From the NCBI RefSeq assembly GCF_003265705.1, contig NW_020313288.1:2795723-2859722 (forward strand): a stretch of 64,000 bases of DNA. The letters are read 5' to 3'. The stretch comes from Callorhinus ursinus (lineage: Eukaryota > Chordata > Mammalia > Carnivora > Otariidae). Shown in pieces: positions 12,378 through 45,320 of this stretch. The translations under genes were made by a program, and so were the position numbers. The stretch's first letter is position 1, and every line of letters starts with the position of its first letter. A model generated the notes under the pieces. It saw only the letters and a program-made list of their open reading frames with translations. It did no database searches and had not been told where the DNA came from.

Positions 12378-12777
12378 NNNNNNNNNNNNNNNNNNNNNNN
12401 NNNNNNNNNNNNNNNNNNNNNNNNNNNNNNNNNNNNNNNNNNNNNNNNNNNNNNNNNNNNNNNNNNNNNNNNNNNNNNNNNNNNNNNNNNNNNNNNNNNN
12501 NNNNNNNNNNNNNNNNNNNNNNNNNNNNNNNNNNNNNNNNNNNNNNNNNNNNNNNNNNNNNNNNNNNNNNNNNNNNNNNNNNNNNNNNNNNNNNNNNNNN
12601 NNNNNNNNNNNNNNNNNNNNNNNNNNNNNNNNNNNNNNNNNNNNNNNNNNNNNNNNNNNNNNNNNNNNNNNNNNNNNNNNNNNNNNNNNNNNNNNNNNNN
12701 NNNNNNNNNNNNNNNNNNNNNNNNNNNNNNNNNNNNNNNNNNNNNNNNNNNNNNNNNNNNNNNNNNNNNNNNNNNNN
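12378..12777. other. Assembly gap, 400 N
   Basis: Exactly 400 consecutive N, flanked by runs of G on the left and C on the right. It sits inside the TLE2 CpG island and probably hides part of the 5' UTR and core promoter. The round length suggests an estimated or filled gap size. Confidence 0.99.
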
Positions 12778-13012
12778 CCCCCCGCCAGGCCCGCGCCCCT
12801 CGCGTCCCCGCCCCCCGCGCGCGCTCGGAGGGGGGCGCGGGCGCTCCGGGGTCCCGGCCCCGCGCCGCCGCGCCCCCGCCTCCTTTCTGCGGGCGGCCCC
12901 CACCCCCGGCCTCTCCCCCCACCCCCAGCCCCGCCGCCGCCTCGCCACCCCCCACCGCCCCCCATCGGGATCGTCGGGCTCCGGCGGCCCGGGGGGCTTC
13001 CGGATCGGCAGG

Positions 13013-33894
<20,882 letters not shown>

Positions 33895-34100
33895 GAACCC
33901 CCATCTTCCTGCACCCTTGGCCCGGCTCCTAGGGGAGGGGCATCCCGGACAGAGACCCCGACACCCCCCTCTCCGTTCATACCTGTGAGTGCTAAGTCTC
34001 GTCTGCCCTCTGGCTGACTCCCTCCCATCTTCCCTTGCTGGACATGGGGCTGGACGGGCAGGTGGACTTTGGGGAAATAAATGTATTTATTGCAACTGCC
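33895..34100 (+). terminator. TLE2: TLE2 3' UTR and polyadenylation signal
   Basis: The stop codon TGA is at 33892-33894. An AATAAA hexamer lies at 34076-34081, followed after about 20 bases by a plausible cleavage region near 34,097-34,100 and a T-rich tail. The 3' UTR is therefore short, about 200 bases. Confidence 0.85.
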
Positions 34101-34864
34101 TTTCTGTCCTGGGCTGGAGAACCAGGACTGTTGCTTTTCTTGGGCACCGTTACTGCGGGAGGGCTGTGTAGCTGTGGGCAAGTGGCTTTCCTTCTGTCAG
34201 CCTCCTATGCCTTTTCTGGACGACGACGGGGTTCGTCCTGCATGAACGAGCGCCGGGTTGGCCGCAAGCGGCAGGTGTGGTACAGGGCAGCATGGCTTAA
34301 GTGACCCACGTCACCAGGCGCCCGCGGACCTCAGTGGCTGAACACACCAGACACTGATCCCTCACCTGTGTCCACCTGCCTGGTGGGGCTCGGCTCCCGG
34401 CAGACACTCGGGGCTCCAGGATGGTGGAGTTTCTGCCATCACAACATGTAGCTTCAGGGTCCAACATCGCAGGGGCGAGGAAGTCACACAGGCCCTTGGT
34501 GCTCTGGCCCCAGAGCTGCCTGGGTCTCTTTTACTGCCAGCCCTTTGGACAGAATCATCCCAAGACGCTGCCCACGTACAATGGGTTGGGGAATATAGTG
34601 GCACACATAGCTCTTTGGGGTGCTTGCCTTTGACCCACGGATAATTCCTGGTGCATGACGACACATTGCCCACCCTAAGGTGCTGAGCAAACACTACAGT
34701 CCCAGAGGAGGGGACGGTAAACTGAGAGCTGACAAGGAGAAACAGCCATTTCGTGTGTGTGTGTGTGTGTCATGCAAGACTGTGGGTACAGAGGGAACAG
34801 CATGTGCAGAGACTCGGAGGTGAGGGGCGAGGCCAGGTGGAAACCAGGCAGGCAGAGAGCCTAC

Positions 34865-34995
34865 GGGAAGTGGGCCAGCCCGGGGGCGGGGCCAGCCTGG
34901 GGACGGGGTGGGAGTGGGAGTGGAGCAAACCCGGGGGCGGGGTGGGAGGGGAGTCAGCCTGGGGGGGGGGCAGCCCGGGGGCGGGGCCATATAAT
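34865..34995. repeat. GC-box minisatellite between the TLE2 and TLE6 3' ends
   Basis: Four imperfect units built on cccgggggcgggg and agcctgggg words, ending directly before a catataat element. Confidence 0.7.
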
Positions 34996-35709
34996 CAGGT
35001 CGGCGTTCTGTAAGCTCCCGGGGGCCGCTGTGGAGGGGCTGGGGGTGAAGCCGGGGTGCTGCTGGGAACCTCTTGGACGGAGATGGCGGGGCCCCTTGGG
35101 GAAACAGGTCAGACCCAGCTGGAGTTTTGGAGGCACTTTTTGGGGCGAGGATAATTCTTTGGGTAAGGAAAGCAGACAGGTCGGCACCTTCTGGGACGCT
35201 TATGCTGGAGGGACAGGGTGAGCGAAGCTGTCGTGAGAGCCCCCAGGCACGAAGAGGGCGGATGAGAAGCCAGCCAACGAGCGATTGCTGTCGACTACCC
35301 TTTCCCCTCCAGGCACTGGGACCCATCACTCTCTGTGGGGGCGTCCCGGGCAGTGGGGGGGGGGGCGAGTGACATCCCTGGCCCCCACGCGCTTGACGCC
35401 AGGCATACCCCCCCAAGGTCATGATGACCACTAATGTCCACAGATGTTGCCATGTGCCCCGCTGGCGGTTGGGTTCATCCTCAGGTGAGATGCACCAGGG
35501 TGTCTTGGGAAGGGTGGGGGAACCCATCCCTGGCTGGGAAACCCCCTCTCTGGGAGATGAAGGGACAGGAGGAAGGCGTCCCTATCCACCCCCACTCCCA
35601 ACAGGGGGTCAGTGGCTTTGAGGAGATTCTCAGGGCTTGTGGACTCCAGGCTGGGAGACCCAGCTGGTCCAAGTTCTACGAGACAGGCGGCGGACAGCAA
35701 AGGACACAC

Positions 35710-35853
35710 CCACTCTGCTTTTTTCCAATTGCTTTAATACATGTGCAATGGCAAAGAAACCCGGCCCACCCACCACAAAGCCTCCACCTGGTTGAGGGAA
35801 AAGGGCAAAGAAGAAAAAAATGATCCTGAGTCAGCACGACCACGCCAAGCCCC
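35710..35853 (-). terminator. TLE6: TLE6 3' UTR and polyadenylation signal
   Basis: The stop codon occupies 35856-35854. On the - strand an ATTAAA hexamer lies at 35738-35733, with cleavage expected near 35,715. The 3' UTR is about 140 bases, so the gene ends roughly 1.6 kb from the TLE2 polyA site in a tail-to-tail arrangement. Confidence 0.75.
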
Positions 35854-37947
35854 TCAGTAGGTGATCTGGTACACGGAGGCGTGGTCCTTGGACCCTGTGA
35901 TGACCAGGCGGTTGTTGGGGGACACATCACAGCACAGGATGGGGGAGGTCTCAGGCACCTGGGAAGGTGGAAGGCCAGCATGAGCCAAGGGGGCTCACCC
36001 ACCCCTACCCCTGCCCTCTGCCTGTCAGTTCAAGCCTGGTCCCTCTCAGGACCCCTGCACTCAGCACCCGGGGCCGAGCACTGCCCCCGCCACCCCGCGC
36101 CTGGCCCGCAGTGGTACCTGGAACACCATGGTCCCCGCGGGCATGCCGTAGATGCTGACCAGGTTGTCCATCCCAACACTCACCCACCACTGGCCTGGGA
36201 TGGGGAGGAGGAGACCGGGTGGTGGGAAGTCTGGCGGCTGAGGGCAGGGCCCATGGGGACCTGGGGCACAGAGGTAGCCCCCCACGGACACCATCACTGA
36301 GAGGTTTCTGCTGATGAAGGGTGATGTGGGAGGCTGGGGGCCACAGGGGACTGCCCCACCCCCTCCTGGCCACTCACCGAGCGGAGAGAACTTGAGACCC
36401 AGGATGGTGCTGTCCTTACACCCCACCGGGTGCTTCTGGCCCCCTCGGGTGGGCTGCAGCCACTGTTGGCCATTGGCTGTGCCCACCAGCACCCAATCCT
36501 CCTGGGGACTGGGGGATAGGCCCATTATCTGGGGAGTGGGTGGCAGGGGAGAGGCCAGTCAGGCCCCAGCCGGGCCTGAGAGGTGGTCACGGGCACAGGG
36601 ACCCACCCTGGGGGCTGACCTCCTTCCGGCTTCCTGGCTTCGAGGCCCTGACAAGCAACCTCACACCTCTGGACCTGTCTGCTCATCTGTCAAGTGGGTT
36701 GGTCCTCTTTACCTTAAGGGACTAAATGGGGCATGGGCACCCGATACAGAATACGAGAGGGTCCAATGTTATCGGGCCCCAGTGGGGTGGGGGGAGAGGA
36801 CATTTCTCATGACCCTATTCCTGCCAGCACCGATCAGATGTGGGGTCCTACTACCCCCTCCCCCCCCCCACTGCAACATCCACCTTCTCTAGCCCAAGGC
36901 CCATCCCAGCCCACACACCTGAGACTCGAATTGGTATTCCAGGGGCTCCCCGGGGGTCCTCAGGTCCCAGCACCGCAGGCAGGTATCCAGGCCTCCCGCC
37001 CAGATGTTCTGGTCTTTGATAGCAATGCTCTTGGCTCCATTTGGGGCACCCTGCAGGTCCCTGACCAGAAGGGGTATGCGGAAGGGGTTGGGGCTGAGAC
37101 TCTGAGCCCAAGCCCCAGGAATACCACCCATGCAATCACACCCAGGTGACAGATGGGGAAACTGAGGCTGACAACAAGTACCATGACTGGGCTTTGAAGA
37201 AACCCAGTCAGAATCTGAACTCAGGCCCCCGACACTCTCAAATGCAAATGTAAGCAGCCAAGGGGCTCTTAGCCTTTGGGACTGCTGGATCCCTGCTCAG
37301 GGCCTGAGGTGGGAAGGGGCTTTCAGGATGAGCCCACCCAGCCCTGGGCCTCACCTGACAACGCTCTGGTCCCGCAGGTCCCAGATCCTGACTGTGCCGT
37401 CCGTGAAGCCAGCGAAGGCCAGGGTGTCCTCGGGGCCGAAGGCCAGGGCCTGGCAGGTGAGGCCTGCACAGGGCAGCTCATCACTCACACGTAGGGAGGG
37501 CGCAGTCAGGTCCCACACGCTCACACTGGCCAGGTTATGGCCGCCCGTCAGCAGGGTCGTGCTGGTCGGGGCCAGCAGGCAGGTGCGCAGGTAGGCCTGG
37601 TGGGTCTGGGGCGGGCGCAGATGCAGCTGAACGTCCTCCGCTGCAGGAGCTCTGCTCCCACGAGCCCCGCCCCCAGAGCCAGCCCCTCCCCGACCTGTAC
37701 ACGCAGGTGGCTCTCAGGATAGTGGTCCTCTAGCCCCTGGCCCACCAGGCTCCACACTTTGACGCCGCCCCGGCCACAGGTGAACGCGTGTCGCGTGAAG
37801 CTGCTGACGGCCGTGGCCAGCACCGGCTCCCCGTGCTTTAGCGTCCGCACCTTCTCCGCTCCATGGGGGATGGCCGCCTTCTTGGATTGCCAGGGCAAGG
37901 CATCTGGTCTCTTGCACATGTCTTCAAAGTCCTCAGGGTCCCAGCCT
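35854..37947 (-). other. TLE6: TLE6 WD40 propeller exons
   Basis: Codons 275-600. Blades visible: [104 protein letters not shown] and [16 protein letters not shown]. Exon sizes 253, 251, 142, 151, 77 and 105 bp parallel the TLE2 propeller exons in phase. The donor of the 253-bp exon is GTCGGG, weaker than the rest. The Ser of KFSPLG (about codon 538) appears to correspond to human Ser510, a residue altered in a known early-embryo-arrest variant. That correspondence is from memory. Confidence 0.92.
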
Positions 37948-40900
37948 CTTGGAAGGGGAGGCCTCAGGGTTACCGGCCTACCTGGGAGCCTCTCTGCCCG
38001 CAGGGGGCCCCCCTCAAGCCTGAGGAGCTTCATTCTTCTTCAGATGTGGGGGTTCTCGCTCAGGCCTGGTTTCCCCACTACACGGGCTCCCCCCAAGGGG
38101 CTGCCCATGCCCTTTCCAGTACATTCTCCCTCTCCTAGAACCAAACATCACTCCCCTCCCCCTAGAATGCTTTGCCCCATCCTAGCAAACTCCTACTCAT
38201 CCATCAAAATCCTAACCATTATGCCCCTTCCCTCCGGGAAAGCCTTCTCGTCCCCCTCTGGGCTCCCCCAGCCTCCGACCACAAGCTTGGGACTGTGTGT
38301 ATCTAGCTCTAACACCTCTCCATGGGAGTTCTTTCCCCAAATCCCTGGAACCCAGAGCTAGTTATGTGGGGAGGGACAGTGATGCTAGCCTGATGGTAAC
38401 TACCCAGTCCCCTCAGCTGTGGGTATTGAGCACAGTAGCAGGATCGTGGGGGAGGGGAAGACACAGCTGCACCTCCAGTCCCCTCTCTGCCAGGGACAGA
38501 AGTACAGACAAGAGGGACAACATAGAGACTTACATGGGCTTCAGGAATGGATAGGCTCTCCCAGCAGGTTCCTGTGATGGGACCAGGACCACGCGAAGCC
38601 ATGTCAGCTCCCTTTGCCCCAGCCCTCTCAGCCTTCATGGAGGCGGACACTGAGGATGGGGCCTCACCTGGGCCACATCGGGGGAGAGCATCCCCTCTGC
38701 GTCCGGGCCTGGCTCTGCACTCCCTTGGGAGCCCTCGGGGGAGCTGGGGGAGGGCGCGGGTGGGCTGGGCACTGGTTGGAGGTGAGACAGATGAGTGGCA
38801 GGTGTGGGCTCCTCGGGGCGGGCTCCCCCCCCCCCGCCCCCCTCACCGGGATTACCCGAAGTGTTTTTGCTTGGTTCCAGTCCCAAGTCATGAGGTCCTG
38901 GGTCCTGGCTCTCCTGCCCACGGGAATCGGGGCGATCAGGTCAGACCAAAGGACCTGCCCAGGGTCGGTCTTAGACCCAGAAAATGTTGGGGAGGCCCAG
39001 GCAGTGTAGACAAACTCGTCAACAGCCCCAAGTCCCCAGGCCCGAGTCCTCTAAGGGAATCTGGGGCTGAGGACGGAAGCCATGGACTGACTCCACAGGA
39101 AGCCGGACAACCCGGCCTGAGGGCCCACCCCTCCAGGTGCCGCGGAGTGACTCACCAGGCCTGGCGCCCGCTCCGTCACTGGTACAACCGAGGGGGAACC
39201 AGTAGAACAACAGGATTCAACAGTGTTGTTCCTGGGCGCTGTCGCCGGACACAGCCCCAGGCCACCCCCATCCCCCACCCCCAGGGGGACTCACTCCTGC
39301 GTCGCAGCTGGTCCTTCTTGTGGGTCCCCGCAAAGATCTGCCAGAGTTGCTCGGTCAGAACATCCTGCCAAAACCGGGGCTCAGAGTCCCAGGTGGGCTG
39401 TGTGTCCGGCTGGGAGATGGGGGCGGTGTCGGTTCTGCAGGGCTGCCGGAGCCAGTCGGAGGACCTTGCAGCCAGGACATCTTCGAAGGGTGGCCCCTGG
39501 AACCCGGGGGGCTGTGGGGTCTCGGCCACCGGGTGCGGGGAAGCCTCGGGGCTGGTCGGCCCCCAGGAGTCCGGGTCGGCCTGCTCCCCAGAGGTGCCCA
39601 GGCTCATCTGTACTGCAAAGCCCAGGGGTGTGAGGGGCAGCTCTGAGCTGGTCCCCTCCCTCCTCCAGGGCCCAGGCACCCACCTCCCCAGGCTGGAAGC
39701 CCAGCGGTCGGCTCCAGGTCTCCATGGTCCGCAGGAAGTTCTCTGCCTAGACGGGGAGGGTGGGGGCGGGGGCGGGGGTTGCGGGGGGAGAGGACACATC
39801 CCAGCTCAGCCTTTGTCATCAGACAGCCTGGGTGCAGACCTCCTCCCGCAAGCCGGCTTCCCAGTGTGTGAAATGGGGATACACAGCCTGCTTTGAAGGT
39901 TTTGGGGTGGATTCGTGATAATGCAGAGCCCTCCCCACTACACAGAGCACAAAGCAAGTTCTTCGTACCCAGAACTCCGCAGCCCAACCCTGAAGGCTGA
40001 TCATCAGCATCAAGTGGTAGAAAGTAGGGTCCAATCTGGGTTCCCCTCCCAGTTGCTTTTCTCAGGAGGTTTGAAAACTAGAGCCACAGGCGCCTGGGGG
40101 GGCTCAGTTCGTTAAGCATCTGCCTTCGGCTCAGGTCATGATCTCAGGGTCCTGGGATCAAGCCCCCTATCTGGCTCCCTGCTTAGCGGGGAGTCTGCTT
40201 CTCCCTCTCCTTCTGCCCCTCCCCTCTGCTCATGTTCTCTCTCAAATAAATAAAATCTTTAAAAAAATTTAAAAAAAGAAAGAAAACTAAAGCCTCAACA
40301 CCACCCTGCTTAAAACGGCTTCAAGAAGGAAATTCATGGGTACCTCTGTTCCTCTGGGTGGGGGCATCTGAATTTGCTTAAGTGTTGGGAGGGTGCTCAG
40401 AAACCAGTGATCACCTCTTAGGGAGGAGGGCGGGCAGCAGGACAACACGGGACCCCCGTGGGAAGGTCACGGTCCTTTATTTTATACTTAAAAACCAGGC
40501 CACGTGACTACCAGCAATTCCAAATCGAAGTGAACAGTTTCTATGGGCCTGGAAGGGCCTGAGAGATCTAAGTTCCCTTCTTCTACCTAACCAACAGGCA
40601 TCTGCCTGTCTTTTTAGGACACATACTCCTGTCTCGAGACACAGCGACCAGCCACAGATGGCTATTAAATATAAAGCGAAGTCCAGTGAAAAATGCAATT
40701 TCTCCAGTCCCACTCAAGTGCTCAACAGCCACATTGGGCTAGTGGCCGCCAACGTGGATGGCACAGGTGCCAAGAACAGGGGTCCCTAGTGCGTGCCCGG
40801 CGTCCAGGCTGAGGGTAGACCCGGCGAGACGGGAGCCTCCTGGCCAGTGTCCCCAGAAATTCAGAATGGGGAGACCCAGCTTCTGGGGCTGATGAGGAGC

Positions 40901-43900
40901 TCTATGGGAACGTGCATGTGTGCAGCTATATTTAGTGACAGCAGGAATGTTCTAGGCCTGCCTGTATAATGCAGTAGCTGCTAGCTTCACGTGGCTGTTG
41001 AGCACTTGAAACGTGGCTAGTGCCACTTGTTTTAAGGTCAACTTCAGTTTAAATAACCACACGTGTCCCGTAGCCACCAGAGAAGACAGCCCAGGTCTGG
41101 TCTTTGGTCTGCGCGCCCCAAGCAGTGATTGATGCACGCCCCTCCGTGGTGGACCCCAAGAAGCTCCCCAGAGTGCTCTGGCCCAACGCAAACTCCCCAA
41201 TCCTGGGAAAAACATCCTGATTCACAAAGAAAGAAGGAATAAAGCAATGTAGCGTCCGTGCCAACTGCAGCCGGTCCTAGCTCCCAGGAGCTCCTGGCAT
41301 TTCCATTTTGCAGATGAGAAAACAGAGGCCCAGAGAAGCAAAGCCAATTTCCCCAAATCAGGAGGAACAGGGGCCAGGCAGTGTTTACCTGCTTCCAACC
41401 GCAGGCCGCCGGGTCAGGCAGGCAGAATGGCGAGGGAGGGGTCGGGCAGCAGGAACCCCCCTCTCTGAGCCCACACCTCCTGCGGCAGCCGGTGATGGGT
41501 TCCCCAGCTGGGCCTCCCAGCAGCACAGACCCAGGGGAGCCTTCCCCAATTCGCCCCGGCTCGTTAATGCGCAATTTACTGGCACTTGAATGCACTCAGC
41601 ATGAAAAGCGCTGCTCCCTCCTGCCTGCTAGCTGGCCCTCCCTGGGGAGAGCGCAGCGCTGGCGGGGCGGCGGCCACTGCGGGGGGATTTTCAATGCACA
41701 GCAGGGAGGCTGGGAAAACCGGGAGCCCAGAGGGGAGAGGACAGCGGGGAGTCTCGGCGGGACTCCAGGGCCAGCAAGGCCCCTGGAGTGAACAGCAACT
41801 CTCTGGGGCAAGACCCCCCCCCTCACATCCTTATGTTGGGATCACCCCTGAATCCACAATCTGATCGGTTCTCCCCACCACACCTCACCCAGATGGTCCT
41901 GTTCTCCTGCCCTGCGCCCAGAGTCTCTCCTCCAGAGGGCGCCCGTGAGCACAACTCAGGTTCCGCCTCCCTCTGCCCACAGCCCTCCAGGGCTCCCACT
42001 TCAGCCCAAGTCCTCTCCAGGGCCCCCAAGATGCCACAGGACCTGCCCTGTCCCCTCCTTGCCCTCCCCTCCTCACTGCTCCAACCACAGGGGTCTCCTC
42101 TCTGTCCCTCCAACACACCAGGCACGGTCTTGCCCCAGGACCTTTGCATGGGCTGTGCCCTCTGTTCCTCCCACCCCGAACAGCTGCACTCCCTCTCTGA
42201 TCTCCTTCAAGAGTTTGCTCAAATGTCACCTTCTCAGCAAGCCTTGCCACTCCCACCCCTTCCCGCGTGTCCCCTTGGGCTGCTCTAATCCATCCCTGCA
42301 CCTTGCCCAGCCCTCACCATTGGACACTTCTGTTTACTAAGCTCCCATCACCCCAAGGGCAGAGATTTGTCTGTGTCCTTCTTTGCAATTTCCCTGGCAC
42401 CTACAACAGCACTTGGCAAGAAGGTGATGGATAAATATCTGTTGAATGAATAACCGTGTTCTGGCTGCTTCCTGGCCCCCCTCACTCTGGATCCGTCTCT
42501 CCCGGTTCCCTGCACTGCCCACCCTGGGCCCTGCTGAGTTGCAGACACGGCCCTGGCCTTCTGCCACTCACATCTGGTACAGGCAGAGAATCCTGCCAGC
42601 ACCCAGGAGAAAGGGGCCAGGTGGCGGGAGTGGAAGACGTGCTTCAGCGTGGGCAAGGCGCCCTGTGCTGGGAGCCTGGGCCCCCTGTGCAGACCTGCCC
42701 CCCCGCCCCCCCCCGCTCACGTGTGATCCAGGCCCCCGAGAACGCTCAGACACATGGAAGGCCGGAATCCGGGTGCGCCTGGCACATAACAGGCCCTTCA
42801 TAGCGGAAGCAACTGACCTGCAACGTGCTGGAAAGGCCCCTGGCCTCATGTGAGCCATGCAGGGACCTGGGAGCGGGCCAGGAAGGAAGAGCCTCCGAGA
42901 GGGTGGGAGACGCACCCGGAAGGGGTGGGGGTGTGCGTGTGCGTGTGCGTGTGTGTGTTCGGGGGGGGGGGAATCCACTGATCGCTGGGAGATCCCAGGT
43001 CAGGTCCTGCCCCCCTCTGCCCACACCCCTCCAGGGCTCCCACCTCCTTCAGATAAAAGCCCCCCCCGCCCCATCCCCACAGGGCCACCACCACCTGGCC
43101 CTGTCATGGCCTCTCTCCCTGTATTTTCCTGCCTTTCAAGGAGGGGCGGCCATACCCCAGCTCCTGGTTACTCACTCACCCGCTTGTGATGTTCCTGGAG
43201 ACCCTGCCGGATCTTCTGGAGCTGCAAGAGAACAGCAGGGATCACACTGGGAGGTGGCTGACCGAGGTGGACAACAGTGAGGAGTCAAGTGCTGTGCATG
43301 CTTCTCCCCAACTGTGTGGCCCCAGACAAGCTGCTCGACCTCTCTGGTCCCTACATTCAAAGGGGATACCACCTACCACACAGAGTGGAAGCTAACTAGG
43401 GAGGCCCTTGGATTTCATTCTTGATGTGGAGTTCAAAGCCTCCCCATAATCACAAGGCCCTGCACACCCGCCCCCATCCATTCCCTCCTCTCCTCCCTCT
43501 GCTCCAACCACAAGGGCTTCCTCACTCATTCCTCCAACACACCAAGCCCAGTCCTGCCCCAGGGCCTTTGCACAGGCCGTGCCCTCTGCCCAGAATGCCC
43601 TTCCTTGCTCTCTCAGGGAAGGTAGAACCTCAGTATCTTCCCTTTCTCCCCGTGAACATCACTTCTTCCAAGAAGCTTTTCCTGACTATCTTAGTGCAAA
43701 ATCTTCACTCATGTCAACCCCACCATCTTCTTTATAGTGTTCACATTTTGTGAATCCCATTTCTCTACTTACTTGTCATTCTCTTCCCCCTAGGGGTGCC
43801 CTGTCCATGGAGCTAGCCACTAGTCAGCTGTGGCTATTTAAATTTAATTAAGTTAAAAATTCATTTCCTCACAAGCTCTCAATAGCCACCTGTGGCTGGC

Positions 43901-45320
43901 GGGTGCCATATCGGGCACTGTTGCTATAGAACATTCCCATCACTGCAGCAAGTTCTAGAAGACAGCACGGCACTAGCACCTACGCTCCTCACGAGCAGGG
44001 ACTCCTGTTACCCATCCCTCAACAATGAGCTGTCAGCCACAGAAACGCTTCCTGTAAATACGGAATTTCTAACTTTTGCAGCAAGGTTAGTGCTCATGAG
44101 GAAGAATGCTCTTGAAGAAGCTGGCCTGCACGGGTGACCTCGCTCGCCCAAAGGAAGCAGAAACAAGTGGAGGAGAAAGTGTCCCCAAACCCAGCTCCTG
44201 AGGCCAAAGGCAACAGCCCCTGCAGGCTGTCTGGGGGCTGCCCAGGGCTGCCTGGTGTGGCTCACCGCCGAGTACACGCTCTCCACCTGCGCCGTCAGGT
44301 GAGGGGGGAACCTGAGGGGAAGGAAACCGCACAGAGCCCTCAAGACCCCTCCCCAGAACCAGCCCCGCCCCCGCCTGGCCAGGGCCCCCCACTCCAAGGA
44401 GCCACCCCAAGGCAGCGTCAGAGATGCCATTTTAGTGCAGTGTTTTTAAACATATAATCGATGCAAGTAAATTCACGCTAAACAAGGGCAACTCGAAAAT
44501 TTTAAATGAAGGCCAGGATTGGTACCAGTGGTTTTCCTTTTGCTTCAGGCTCCCTCATTCCTAGTTCTGTCTTCTGGGCCAGGGGTTCCTGGGCCCCCCA
44601 AGAGACCAGAGGGAAGGCTCTCCCTCCCTCCGTGGGCCACAGCGGGACCTCCAGCCCCTGAGAGTTGCCCTCACCTGGGGAACTCTTGCCGGAGCTGATC
44701 CAGGACACCCCGATAGTTCAGTTCAGAAGGAGCCTGGGAAAGTCACAGGAGACTGTAGATAACCCCAGCCTCCCGCTCTCCCACCCTCAGGCCCTGTCTC
44801 CAATCAGCCCCCCAGGGGGTGGGCTGGGACCTCCTGAAACCTGAAGGGAATTTGCTCTCTCTGATTACTTAAGTCCCCACAGAGTATCTTCCAATTTGCC
44901 TCCTGGCCTAAGGTCTCAAATACGGACTCTCTGGAGAGCCCTTGAGAGAGAAAGTTTGCCCACCCCGGCCTCAACTATTGAAAAGGGTCAACTCTGGAGG
45001 AGGGGGGCTTCTGCCTGTAAAATGTTAACCAGGGATGATGTAGTCATGTGTTTTATCACCTGGGTGATGAGAAGCAAGTTTAATTTAAAAAGAAAGTGCC
45101 TTGGCACCTGTCGGTAGGTTTGATGGGTTGGAGCCCCCAGCCAAAAGGCCTGGCCACCTGCCCGTGTCCCTCCATCAGGAGCAGCACAGCGAGGTCTGAG
45201 CCCAGCTTCCGGGCTCTTCCCTCTACCCACAGGCGTTAATGCCCTCCTCACCAAAGTTTCTGGGGCCCTCCTCATCCTTGGAGGGCGCTTCTGGGGGCTG
45301 AGATGGCCCCAAGAGGTCAT
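35854..45320 (-). CDS. TLE6: TLE6, divergent Groucho-family member, 16 coding exons
   Basis: In mammals TLE6 is a component of the oocyte subcortical maternal complex (with NLRP5, OOEP, KHDC3L) and a weak antagonist-type TLE. Coding exons on the - strand, 5' to 3': 45252-45320, 44675-44733, 44266-44311, 43180-43221, 39684-39746, 39295-39607, 39156-39178, 38847-38913, 38668-38771, 38534-38571, 37695-37947, 37355-37605, 36919-37060, 36378-36528, 36118-36194, 35854-35958. All phases close to 600 codons plus TGA (human is 572). The start [14 protein letters not shown] aligns with human MTSRDQPRPKGPPK as I remember it. [16 protein letters not shown] and [18 protein letters not shown] are TLE6-specific signatures. 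The protein ends VYQITY. The 23-bp and 38-bp exons, and the acceptors at 39,607 and 38,913, are the least certain pieces. Confidence 0.93.
38534..39607 (-). other. TLE6: TLE6 linker exons (SP-like), including 23- and 38-bp micro-exons
   Basis: Codons 94 to about 275. The 313-bp exon carries [16 protein letters not shown] (about codons 134-147) and [16 protein letters not shown]. Next come a 23-bp exon (TERAPGL), a 67-bp exon ([20 protein letters not shown]), a 104-bp Pro/Ser exon ([20 protein letters not shown]) and a 38-bp exon ([12 protein letters not shown]). The order and phases agree with my recollection of the human protein, but no transcript was available to confirm the small exons. 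Confidence 0.75.
40089..40287 (+). mobile_element. CAN-SINE in TLE6 intron
   Basis: Sense copy ggcgcctggggggctcag to aaataaataaaatcttt plus poly(A). Target-site duplication gaaaacta(g/a)agcc on both sides. Confidence 0.93.
41990..42455 (+). mobile_element. L2 fragment, sense, in TLE6 intron
   Basis: caggacctttgcatgggctg, ctcaaatgtcaccttctcag and gataaatatctgttgaatgaa mark a 3' L2 copy. A second sense copy follows at 43,440-43,790. Confidence 0.75.
43440..43790 (+). mobile_element. L2 fragment, sense
   Basis: cagggcctttgcacaggc, cttccaagaagcttttcctgac and ttatagtgttcacattttg. Confidence 0.7.
43800..43975. mobile_element. hAT-Charlie type MITE
   Basis: Palindromic layout with ctgtggctatttaaattt, aaaaattcatttcctca, tagccacctgtggct and agaacattcccatca. 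A related copy is at 47,560-47,745. Partial copies are at 18,000-18,180, 40,670-40,760 and 40,970-41,075. Confidence 0.65.

Noticed and set aside
39607..39612. Alternative TLE6 acceptor at 39,612 (tttgcag)
   Set aside because: It would need a phase-1 upstream exon. With the 63-bp exon before it the frame meets a stop at once, while the acceptor at 39,607 keeps the frame.
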